Origin: Chrysogorgia sp. JL179-B06
Lineage: Eukaryota; Cnidaria; Anthozoa; Scleralcyonacea; Chrysogorgiidae
Length of the DNA stretch: 64,000 nt
Assembly (NCBI GenBank): GCA_035772405.1
Contig: JAYKKM010000337.1
Coordinates: 2,825,001 to 2,889,000 of the forward strand
Direction of reading: 5' to 3'
Shown here piece by piece: positions 27,331 through 37,700 of this stretch. The position numbers and the translations under genes are program-made. Position 1 is the stretch's first letter, and every line of letters starts with the position of its first letter. The notes under the pieces are model-generated. The model was not told the DNA's origin. It did not search any database and saw nothing but the letters and a program-made list of their open reading frames with translations.

Positions 27331-27862
27331 CACTACGGGACAATGAACACTATATATACAGCACTATAGAGGACCATACAATAATATATACGGTTATAGT
27401 GTAGTATAGTATTCTATAGTTGTCTATAGTGCTGTATAGTGTATAGTATACTGTAGCATAGTGTTGTATATTCCTCTATAATAAATTGTAGATAAATATA
27501 CTAAATAAATTAAACTTACAAAAACAACCATATATAATATACTTTATGTTCCTACCTAGAAATTCCTTTCACAATCTCAGCATTCCTTTCACAATCTTTT
27601 CGTTAATCCATCCAAAGTTGAAAAATTCGAAAGAGCCTACCCAACTATATAAGAGCTAGCCAACTAAGACCTAAAAACCTATGGTAGGAAGAAAGTAAAA
27701 GGTTACAACTCTACACAGAAAGATATGGCGTTGTCGTAATGCATGAGCGTACTTCGCCATGTGTTGGTTTTGAGTGGAAAAAATTTCGCTTAAATAATAT
27801 ATAAAATATATATATATAAATATATAATATATATAAATATATATATATATATAAATATATAA

Positions 27863-27917
<55 letters not shown>

Positions 27918-27954
27918 AATATATAAATATATAAATATATAAATATATATATAA

Positions 27955-28032
<78 letters not shown>

Positions 28033-28110
28033 TATAATTATAATGTATTACCTCATGAAACAGTTTGTAGAGTTAACATGTAGTCCACAATTATATATAT
28101 ATATATATAT
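27331..28110. repeat. AT-rich spacer and (AT)n microsatellite
   Basis: 27331-27480 is a degenerate CTATAGTG/CTATATAGC-like repeat. 27801-28060 is a TA dinucleotide run with AAATATA interruptions. No gene signal. Confidence 0.85.
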
Positions 28111-28612
28111 ATTATATGAGTCCACAATTATATATATATATTATATATATATATAAATATTGTATACGGTCTACTTTAATCCTTGTATATATAATCCTAG
28201 TATATATAATCCTAGTATATACTTTAACTATAAGTAAAGTATATATATACGTATTATATACTTTTTGTGTAAAATACAACTATTTATTTATTTTTGTATT
28301 GTGAGCGGGCAGAATCCTAGCCTTTCCTGCAACCTGATTGGCTGCAGCAGCGGGCGGAATTTTACGATATTTTGACCAGTCACGGAATCCTAAATGCTAA
28401 AAATTTTTATCGTGATTTTTGCTTCATTATCAACTGAAAAATGTTAAACTAATACAGAATGACGAAATTAAGCTGGAAAAACTATTATACAAAAACTAAA
28501 GTATCTTGGTTTGTTTTTCGTTCCCTATCCAAATAATGCAGTTTTACCAAACTAAAGTAACTCAAGTCTTTTACCTTGTACTATAAAAAAAGTTATTTAC
28601 CGTTTTTGGTCA

Positions 28613-28683
28613 GTCCAGATAGAGAAATATTTGCCCTCTGGCAAATATTATTTGCCCTCTGGCAAATATTTCTCTATCTGGAC
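28613..28683. repeat. Perfect 23-bp hairpin
   Basis: Left arm 28613-28635 starts GTCCAGATAGAGAAATATTT and the right arm 28661-28683 is its exact reverse complement. The 25-bp interior repeats TTTGCCCTCTGGCAAATA, so a nested hairpin can also form. Confidence 0.85.
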
Positions 28684-29328
28684 CTCCGGCATGCCCGCAT
28701 AGCATCATGAAAATTAGTCTATTAATAACACATATATATATCTTAATCTGAATCTTAATCACTACACATTACAATATTTGTGGCAAAACGAAATAAAAAA
28801 TATATATATAATTTAGTGAATAACTGTTATATTTTTAACAGAATTTGGCAATCATGATGGCTTCAAAGTTTTGCTTCAGTACCAATGTAACATTCCATTC
28901 CTACTTGCTTGGCACCAATTTATATATTGAAATGCTTAAACTATATCTTCCAAATTAAAATGGACACAACACTTTCATTTATAAAATAAATTGATTTTTA
29001 TTTCAAATTCATACTAGTCAGTACAGTGCACCATTAACTACAATAATGCCAAAAAATGAACTTTATTAAAATGGCATATCTTTTAAACAAATATCACTGA
29101 ATGCTGGACAGAAAATTAGTGAAGTTGCATTCAAGATCACCAAAAAAATTACAGCCCAAAAATGTGTCAAGATTTCTTACCACACAAACCAAGAAGCCAA
29201 AGACAGCAATGTCAATTTATTGTAATGTTTGAAAAAGTGTGCTTTATAATATTTGGAAAAAAATATCCCAGTTTTGATGCAGTCCCTTGGTAAGAATTAA
29301 TCCAATAAAGTAACTAATATGTTTCTAC

Positions 29329-29485
29329 ATACAAATTGAATACTCTAAAAAGTTGGTGTGCTACTGAAATGGTGTGTAGGAGGTATAACATTTCGATTAA
29401 AGGCACTTCTTTTGACATATTAGACCCATAATCAGTGCTATGATTGGCAGTACACCAACCTTTTTAAAGTATTCAATTTGTATTT
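29329..29485. mobile_element. Palindromic element, family A variant
   Basis: Terminal repeats ACAAATTGAATACTCTAAAA and its complement TTTAAAGTATTCAATTTGT. The interior keeps the family pattern (GGTGTGTAGGAGGTATAACA, TTTCGATTAAAGGC). A diverged subfamily lying just downstream of the minus-strand gene's last exon. Confidence 0.7.
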
Positions 29486-29545
29486 CTACACCACCTACGC
29501 AGCACAACACTGTTTATAATTACTCTATTTAAGGTTAACAATAAT

Positions 29546-32500
29546 CTAGACATAAAACATTTCTTCCCTCTTGGTTTCTGGAGATTCCATATCATCGTGG
29601 CCCATGTATACTTTGCTAAAATAAAACATACAAATATACAAGTCAATTTCCTTGCTCTGTTGCCAATTGGTAGACCACTATAACTACAACATTCCTGTAG
29701 AATATGTTCCAGGTAATTTTTTGAAAATAAATAAAGTTTATCAAGCCATTTTAATATGCACTATAATCCTATCCAGTTCTGTAAGCATTTTCAACCAAAT
29801 GGAACATACAGTATTAAGCAACAGTCGAATTATAATAGCATTTATTTTTATATTACTGTACACTAATTTCTTACCTTAACTAACCTTGTATGACTAACTT
29901 AGTAGCTCCCAGTGAAAATCCTTGGTTACATTTAGTATAATCCTTAATGTTGTTGACAGGCAACTTAGTTTTTCAAGAAATAATTTCTACTTCTTTTGGG
30001 AGCCCAAATTTTATCTTCATTTACAGTGGGTGAAAAAGTTGAAAAAAGTTGTTAAACTACCACTCAAGTTTAATAACCATGATGTACGGTCCCTAACATT
30101 AAGCCAAATCCATTGCCAACATTCTATTTAATAATTTAATTTAATGTACGGTATATATATATTATTGTGACAAAGTTATATAATCATTCCACCTCATTCA
30201 AAATTATAATTGATTGCAATAACAGTTGATAATTTTATCATACATGTATTGAAACTTGGTAAAATCATTATTAAGTTAGTAATTAGTGCAATCATTTATG
30301 CAGTATAATGTAATGATCACTGTCTTTAAGGTCAATCTTGTTTTTAAGGTCTAAATTCAAAATTAGGAAACGCTGCATGCAAATACCACTTTGCCACTCA
30401 ATAATAAACAAGTAAGTAATTATACAATTGGCTTTTGCAATTAAGCATGGACAAATACCCGAAATGTTTAAAAATTGTGCCAAAATTTTATAAATATTCC
30501 TTGTACTGGTAGCTATACATCCTAGTAGATAACTGCATGTCCCACCGTATAATTATTAAACTATTGCTTTCCATGGAGCTTAAGTCAGTCACCACAACGT
30601 ATTTCAGATGAATCTTTCATGAATATTCAACACCAGATGTCTTATTAAATTTACATAAGTTGCCACCCCACGATGGGATGGGACCTGGGTAGGGTTTGAC
30701 ATCTTTCCATATGCAAATTAGCTAATTTGCATACGGAGGGAGGTCCGACCCCACCCGGGTACCCGTCCCATTCGCGGGGTGACAACTTATGTAAATTTAA
30801 TAAGACATTTGCATTGTATACAATTAAATTACACAATAGCAAAAATTAAATTTACATAAGCCGGACCGAGGCCAGGGGCAAAATAAACGGAAAACTACCC
30901 CCTCCTCAAAGGCGCATTGCCATTAAGCACTTTTTATCGCGCGATCAATTTGACCGCTTTCTTTTGAATAACGATAAAAAGCACTGAATGGAAACCCGCC
31001 TTAACGGTCCATTTAATGCCAGGAACCTAATTTGTAATTTGCATGCAATTAACTATTTAACTATTAACTAATTAACTAATTAACTAATTAACTAATTAAC
31101 TATTTAACTATTTAACTATTTAACTAAAATATCTATTAGCTAGCTAGGTGCTCCAAATTTAAGATCACTTCATATAGCCAAACATTATGTGACAACTCTT
31201 TTTTATCTGCTGTCATGCAGATCTTCATGTTTCCAAATTACTTCCTTCCAAGTGATCGTATATTACCTTGCTGCAAATACCTTTTAATTAATTAAAGTAT
31301 TTTAGCAGCAACTGTTTTGGTGAAAGTGATCTATCAATTTGGAACAACTAACCAAAAACATTTACATGCACATGAAATTTAAATTATAAGAACATTAAAA
31401 TTAAATAGTCATCACAATTGCAGTAGTAAATTAAATTTGTCCCTAATTTACAATTGCCAGTTGATAGACAATTTTTGGTTTCTTTAGTTTACAAACATTT
31501 GTTTGAATGATTCATACCAAAAGAAAATTAGTTGGCCTTGTGATAAATCTGGCAGAAGAGCTTAAGTTGAAAACATCTATCATTACAATTTACATGCAAT
31601 CCCTTGCAGGCCAAAAACTTTACCTTTAAACATTTAAAAATCAGGTAGTTTCACCAATCTTATTTTCATTAATTTTGTCATATTTTGACATATTTAACCC
31701 AACTTAATGATCACCCATTTTTCTGGGAAATGGGAAAATGTTAATTAGTCCTTAATTATTGCATAGTTGTGATGACCATTTCAGTTTAATGCATAATTGG
31801 TACAAGTGAAATTGACGATTGATTTAGCAATGTGGGCACGTTAATTTAGTTTCAAGCAATATCTCAAAATCAGAGGAAAACTTGTGTCAATTCAGAAATG
31901 TCCTTGCCATCAAGGCAAAGTATTGGTAAAAATAAAATTTGAAAAAGCAACACATTATGTAAATCAATCCTGTTATTTCACAAAAGGTACACTGGGCAAG
32001 TGTTTTTATAATGCTGTTAATAATCTATCATGAAGTTCTGAAATATATAGCTGTATAAACATGCAACTTCTCCTAAACATTTTACTAAAACTTCTACTAA
32101 AACTATTATACAACTCGTCGTCGTCATTGTCCCAGAGTGATATTCGACTCGAACTTGGCCCTCAGGCTAGTCCATGGACAACTCTGACTCGATGTCTAAT
32201 AGTCAACTAATTTGTTTCTACTAAAACTATTATACAACTCGTCATCGTTATTGTCCCAGTAGACAACTCCGACTCGATGTCTAATAGTCAACTAATTTGT
32301 TTCTACTAAAACAATTATACAACTCGTCGTCGTCATTGTCCCAGAGCGAAAAATCTACTCGAACTTGGCCCTCAGGCTAGTCCATAGACAACTCTGACTC
32401 GATGTCTAATTGTTATTTAAGCATATTGGAATGCTATATATTATAATATCTTCATGCATAAAATTAAATAAAAATTTAGTTTTTATTTACTATGAATTTA

Positions 32501-34375
32501 GTTTATTACTACTTATTACTACAAACACCTGCCCAGTATACAATAATTAATTAAAATTATAATTATTGAACAGGCAGATCGATGCACACAGTACTGTGTA
32601 TCAACCTGTAGATCAATAATTAAAATTGATATCACCTTATTTCCTCTACCTTTTCTCCTTTGATGTATTATGTAGTTTATAATTTCCATCAGAATGATTA
32701 ACAAACTGTAATGCCTGCAACTTCAAAGCAAAAGAAGGAATTAAGAATTTTAACTAATAATTCTGTATATTGCAAATTAATTTCTAGAAATAGATGAAAT
32801 ATTTATCACATATTTCCAATAACTATCAATTATAATTGTTGTATATACCTGATATTAAAGACAATTCAAAATCCAGACTACATTTCCCTTCAACTTCTTT
32901 ATTTGAAATCATTCCAACATCATTCAATGTCCAACATTCAATCTGAGAAATAAGGAGCAAAACAATTTAATTTTTTGCTAAATGATCTAAAAAAATACAT
33001 TATATAGCCATTTTCCAAGTGCATGATTGTATGGTTGAAAACTGATTTCAAAATTTATATTATTTGACAAGATGATTTATCATGTCACTTAAGAACCACA
33101 AGCAGTATTATCCTACATCTTAAATTCAATGTTTATCTTTTAATTATTTAACATATTTAACATTTAGTTCTTAAATTTAATGGGCACAATGTTAATTTGG
33201 TTTTTAATTTTTAAATTATAAAGCTTGTGATCTTTTGTGACTGAAAAATCATTGTTGCCAGATAATGTAAATTTTCAATAAGAAATTGTGATACGTCTAT
33301 ATCACAAAATATTGAAGGTGCCGTCAAGCCCGTTCTGCGCATGTCCACGTTTCTGTTTACATCATTTGTTTACATTGCGTTATATAAACATTGAACATGA
33401 AGATATTGCAGATTTGTTTTCCACGCTTCAGCTTTTCCGCCTAAAAAGCGTGTTATAAGAAGCTGTTCTGTTCCTAAAAGTGGATAATATATCAAACTAC
33501 CACTTGCGCCTTCATCAGCTTTGACGAATACTCGCTTTTGAACTGTTGCAAATCTATTCCGTTGAAGTTTGTTGACAATGGAGTCCCCCACGTTTGAAAT
33601 ATCACACATGTGCAGAACACTTAATGGCACCTTAATCTAGTATATATTATAATAAATCCATTACCTTTTCATAGCAACTTTCATCTTGTTTCGGGACCTT
33701 GGAGACTGATGGGAACAAATGGTAAACCAACCAACTGCATAGAGTATATAATTTTCATGTGACTAATATCTAAATTAAATGAATAAAAAACATTTTGTTA
33801 AATTACTGCCCACACCCTTTTCAGTACCATATGTTACTAGTTGTGATAAAACATGCAGTCACTCAGAAGGAACCTAATATTAACCAATAAAACAATCGGA
33901 GTTTTCGTCAAGGTACACCAGAAGTATCCAGTATTAAAAAGGCTAGCTTCCCACGTGTTGGTTTCAGAGGAAAGAATTTCGCTCCGTTTTTACGAATATT
34001 GAGGATAACAAAACAGAAAAAACCTCCTTACCTGAAGCCCTTTCGTCGAGCACAAAACGAGGCTCCTCAAAAATTCACGATTCCGTGTACTTCTCTCAAG
34101 CAGTTTGGCGAACGAAGCCTAAAAACATAGACAAATACACAAATTTAGTTAATTCAGTACATAAAATCCTTATACAGCGTGTTTGTTGAAACTTACAAGT
34201 GCACGTGTTGTTCCCTATGGTTGAACAGGATTCCTTTAAAAGTACAAAAGATGAAACACAGTAAAGACAAAGACGGTTCATTTACCTCAAGTTCTTTTAC
34301 TAATAACGTGCTTTTGCAGTGAAAAGACACCTCTCCAGACATTACTTCGACGACAAGCCACACTGGAAAAAACAT
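29546..34375 (-). CDS. Multi-exon gene of unknown product, divergent from GDI (exon model incomplete)
   Basis: I do not recognise the product. Exon-like blocks with AG/GT borders on the minus strand: 34375-34286 (MFFPVWLVVEVMSGEVSFHC...), 34118-34032 (ASFAKLLERSTRNREFLRSL...), 33733-33664 (VYHLFPSVSKVPKQDESCYEK), 32942-32849 (IECWTLNDVGMISNKEVEGK...), about 32722-32645 (ALQFVNHSDGNYKLHNTSKEK) and a terminal exon 29615-29546 (KVYMGHDDMESPETKREEMF..., then TAG). Blocks 1-2 join in phase, as do 3-4. The 2-3 and 4-5 joins do not, so exons are missing, or there are indels, or the gene is decaying. It shares a 335-bp divergent promoter region with GDI. Confidence 0.45.
30639..30806. mobile_element. 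Full palindromic element with 24-bp perfect ends
   Basis: Starts GTCTTATTAAATTTACATAA and ends with the exact inverted complement. The inner parts also pair imperfectly (CCCACGATGGGATGGGACC with GTCCCATTCGCGGGGTG). The tip holds ATGCAAATTAGCTAATTTGC. It lies in an intron of the minus-strand gene. A related ATTTACATAAG end follows at 30850. Confidence 0.8.
31050..31130. repeat. TTAACTA/ATTAACTA microsatellite
   Basis: Tandem AACTATTT and AACTAATT octamers. No coding signal. Confidence 0.85.
32090..32412 (+). repeat. Three direct repeats of about 100-125 bp
   Basis: Each copy has CTACTAAAACTATTATACAA (or AACAATT), CTCGTCGTCGTCATTGTCCC, and CAACTCTGACTCGATGTCTA. The middle copy lacks the CGAACTTGGCCCTCAGGCTA part. 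Located inside the minus-strand gene's long intron. Confidence 0.85.
33316..33632 (-). mobile_element. TTAA-flanked MITE, copy 2, with 86-codon frame
   Basis: Same ends as the copy at 59774 (AGGTGCCGTCAAGCCCG). The left flank is degraded to TTGA and the right flank is TTAA. On the minus strand an open frame (33630-33370) contains VNKLQRNRFATVQKRVFVK and GTEQLLITRF, matching the frame in copy 3. It lies in an intron of the minus-strand gene, in the gene's own orientation. Confidence 0.75.
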
Positions 34376-34710
34376 CGTCTTCCTCTTCGTTGAATAGGCT
34401 GTAATGATGCGAAGGGCGCGAGGCGTTGGTATTTATAGTAATTCCTTAGGGTATTAAACCCTAAAACTATTGGCTAGTAGTTGAAGAATGTAATATGCAA
34501 GGCACATCTGAGCCCACTGAACAGTGGGGAATCCTAAGGTACTTCAAGTAATCACATTATTATTCAATTGTTACTAGAGGGCGGTTAACTTATTGTTGAA
34601 ATTAGTCTACACCCCTGTTGTAATTCTTCGCGAAGAGGGTGTGTAGAGAGATATTAAAATCACGGCGATTTGTGAGAGAAAATTGTCTAAAATTAGTTGT
34701 TTTATTCACC
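34376..34710. promoter_or_regulatory. Divergent promoter region between unknown gene and GDI
   Basis: 335 bp separate the two start codons, which point away from each other. The minus-side half is richer in G+C (GATGCGAAGGGCGCGAGGCG) than the flanks. No clear TATA box was seen next to either start. Inferred from gene orientation only. Confidence 0.5.
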
Positions 34711-37700
34711 ATGAATGAAGAATATGACTATGTTGTTCTGGGTACAGGTTTGAAAGTAAGTTTAAGTTGTTGTTTATTGAAATAAGTTTGATTTTTGCAC
34801 ACGTGTCTACGACTAAAATACGAGAACGAAAATGAAATCAAAATGCTTTATAATTAATACCTGTATTATTCAACAAAAAAGGGTGGATGGATCCTCCCAA
34901 ACTCAAGGTAATATCAAACGTGGAGTACAATATATAAATGTTCCTGTCTCTGAATTTGTAATAAAAATGCGATTCTAAAAACTATTTAAAGTCCAATAAT
35001 TAAATTTTAGTTCTTAGTGTTTGCTATCAAATTGAATTTTTAAGAACGGGGCAATTACACTATTTGTATATGGCGAATTTCCCCAAATTAAAATTGATAC
35101 AAACTATGAACAGTAGATAGGTACTTCAAAAATTGTACCAATAAGGAGCCCCCTATTACAAAAGGACAATAATTATGTATAAGGATGATTGGTTTAGTCT
35201 CAAGTGACAAGAGCATTCCTTTTGGTTGCCAGGTAATTGTAGTTGTTTATGTTACTAATGTTGATGACTAGCTTTGGGCTTGGCATGTGATTATTGAGTT
35301 ATAATGGCACGAGAGATGTATGTAAAACACAAGGCGATAGCCGAGTGTTTTGCTAGCTTCTCGAGTGCCATTTTAACTCGATAATCACACAACAACAACA
35401 TTTTTTATTTCTTTTATAAATAACACCACTAAATTAACAATAAAGCCATGAGAAATGCAGATTTACCTGTTATAAGAGGCGTTGCTATGTGCATTGCTAG
35501 GAAGCCTTTGTTGAAAACATGTTGGCGATTTTAGCAATGAAAATGCACTCAACGTTGCAGTTAAAACATTCTGTTGTGTTATTACCTTGATTAATAATAA
35601 TAATAATAATAAAGACGTATTAGGAGCATTATACAATAGTCTCAATGTTCTTACAACAATATATTCTTAAAGTTACTTTAATATATTATAAAACTAATTA
35701 CAGTTTCATTACAAGATAAAGCCTATACTACATATATTACCACCATGAACAAAAAAAATTAGCCTTGTATCCAGGTATTCTTATTAAAATCCGTCAAAAA
35801 CGACAAAATCTACACGAGGAATCACATCAGCTTATGCTTTATTGAGTTATAACGACACGGTGTTTGAGCTCAGTAACCAATCAGACAGCATGTCGCTCAT
35901 TCCGGTTATTTTATAATAAGTAATATTTGGCATTTCACTCCATTAAACTGCATGTTCTAAAGATTTATGGTGAAGGAAAATTTTGACTAAGCACTGCTTT
36001 TAATTTAGCCATAATAAGCAGTAAGCACCGCTTTCGATAAAGCTTCGCTCTTCATTTACTGCAGTACCAAAAAGTTACAAAATTTAATAAACAATGCTTA
36101 TAATCAAGCATTTATGATGTCTGTAGTATGGAGGTGTTCATTGTATGCAGATTTTTAGCCAAGATTTCAAAAGTGGCCATCCAAAAGTTAGATTTTTCAA
36201 AACTGGCCGTCCATTTAACAAATAGATTCCATTTTGCCATTGTCTGTTCAGTTATAGATGCACAGATGATGTCAAAATGTGGTAAGAACAAAAAAGTGGC
36301 CCACAAGATGGAGTCAAATGGGTCACTGATGTTCTTACCACGTTCTGACGTCCTCTGTGTATCTATAACTGAACAGACAACAAAAACTGGAATCTGTTTG
36401 TTTTATACAATCAAAAAACAACCCCAAACGTTTATCAAAGCTGTTGGGGCATGAAAAAAGAAAAACACAGCTGCTGACATGATTTGATGCCATCCATGTA
36501 TCTGTCTTTTAATAGATCATGAAGAACCAATGAAAATGTGTAGATAGTTTAGTTTATTAGATTTATCACTCTTAGGTGAACGGAATACCCCAACAGGCTA
36601 GAAGCACAACTATAGGGGTTCCGAGGGCCTACGATTTAAGGTCGTTATCAGAGTCGTGATTGTATAAAGGACTAAATCAAAACAAGTTAAATACAACACT
36701 TTCGGCATACTTTCCCTACCCAAGTAAGTATAAGGATTATGATTTTTTGTCTGCCAGAAACATGAATTATCTTGAGCGATAAAAAATCTTTCCATTTCAT
36801 TATTACAATGCTCGTGTACTCCTCAACAGAACCAATGCAATATACAAGCTGTGCCAAACTTATCTTTTTCTAGTTTTAAATCTACATATACTATGCTAAT
36901 CTACTATGCTGTTTTCAGAACAAAATTTGCAATTAAACTGCAGTTAAATCCCTATTCGGCACGCTTTTCTATATAGGCTAATATTTCACACTAGCCTTGG
37001 AAAAATCAAGAAGACACATGTACGCACTGCGTACCTATTTTTTAACTTTTGTGATGTTTTAGGAATGTATTCTAAGTGGTTTGCTGTCAGTGAACAAGAA
37101 AAAAGTTCTTCACATGGATAGAAACAAGTATTATGGTGGCCTAAGTGCTTCTCTTACACCATTAGAGTCATTGTATGAACATTTTGAGAGAAAAGAAAAA
37201 CCTAAGGAAATATATGGACGAGGAAGAGATTGGAATGTCGACCTTATTCCGAAGTTTCTAATGGCAGATGGTAAGAGTTACAAGTTTTGCAATTGAAAAT
37301 GGTACAGTAGAGCAGTGTTGAACTTCAGAGAGTGAAAATGTAATTTGTTCTCCATTGCAGGTGAATTAGTTAAAATCTTAATCCTAAGTGGTGTAACAAG
37401 ATATCTAGAGTTCAAACAAGTTGATGGTAGTTACGTGTACAAAAAGGGGGCAAAGATCTATAAAGTTCCTGCGAATGAAAGAGAGGCACTGTCGACATCA
37501 TTGATGGGAATGTTTGAGAAACGAAGATTTAAGAATTTCCTTCATTTTGTTTCCAATTTTGAAGAAACCGATCCAAAGACATGGCAAGGTAATGGATGAA
37601 ATACTTTCATTAGTAAGTAGGGCGGAACACAGCCGAAGGCAACTCGGAGGCTCGTTTTTCTTTTGCTACTACCTGAAGGTAAGGTGGGTACAACTGCTAT

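Larger units (their letters stand above)
28111..29545. other. Intergenic / 3' flank, no gene recognised
   Basis: AT-rich unique sequence. Contains the perfect hairpin at 28613-28683, a family A variant at 29329-29485 and possible minus-strand AATAAA signals (TTTATT near 29064). It may include the 3' UTR of the minus-strand gene ending at 29546. Confidence 0.5.

Noticed and set aside
31530..31630. Plus-strand exon-like block reading VINLAEELKLKTSIITIYMQ
   Set aside because: An acceptor-like AG is present, but no GT donor follows, no in-phase partner exon was found and it lies in an intron of the minus-strand gene.
36128..36454. 108-codon plus-strand frame in GDI intron 1
   Set aside because: Contains inverted pieces (CTGTTCAGTTATAGATGCAC with TGTATCTATAACTGAACAG), so it is another fold-back repeat; no splice context.
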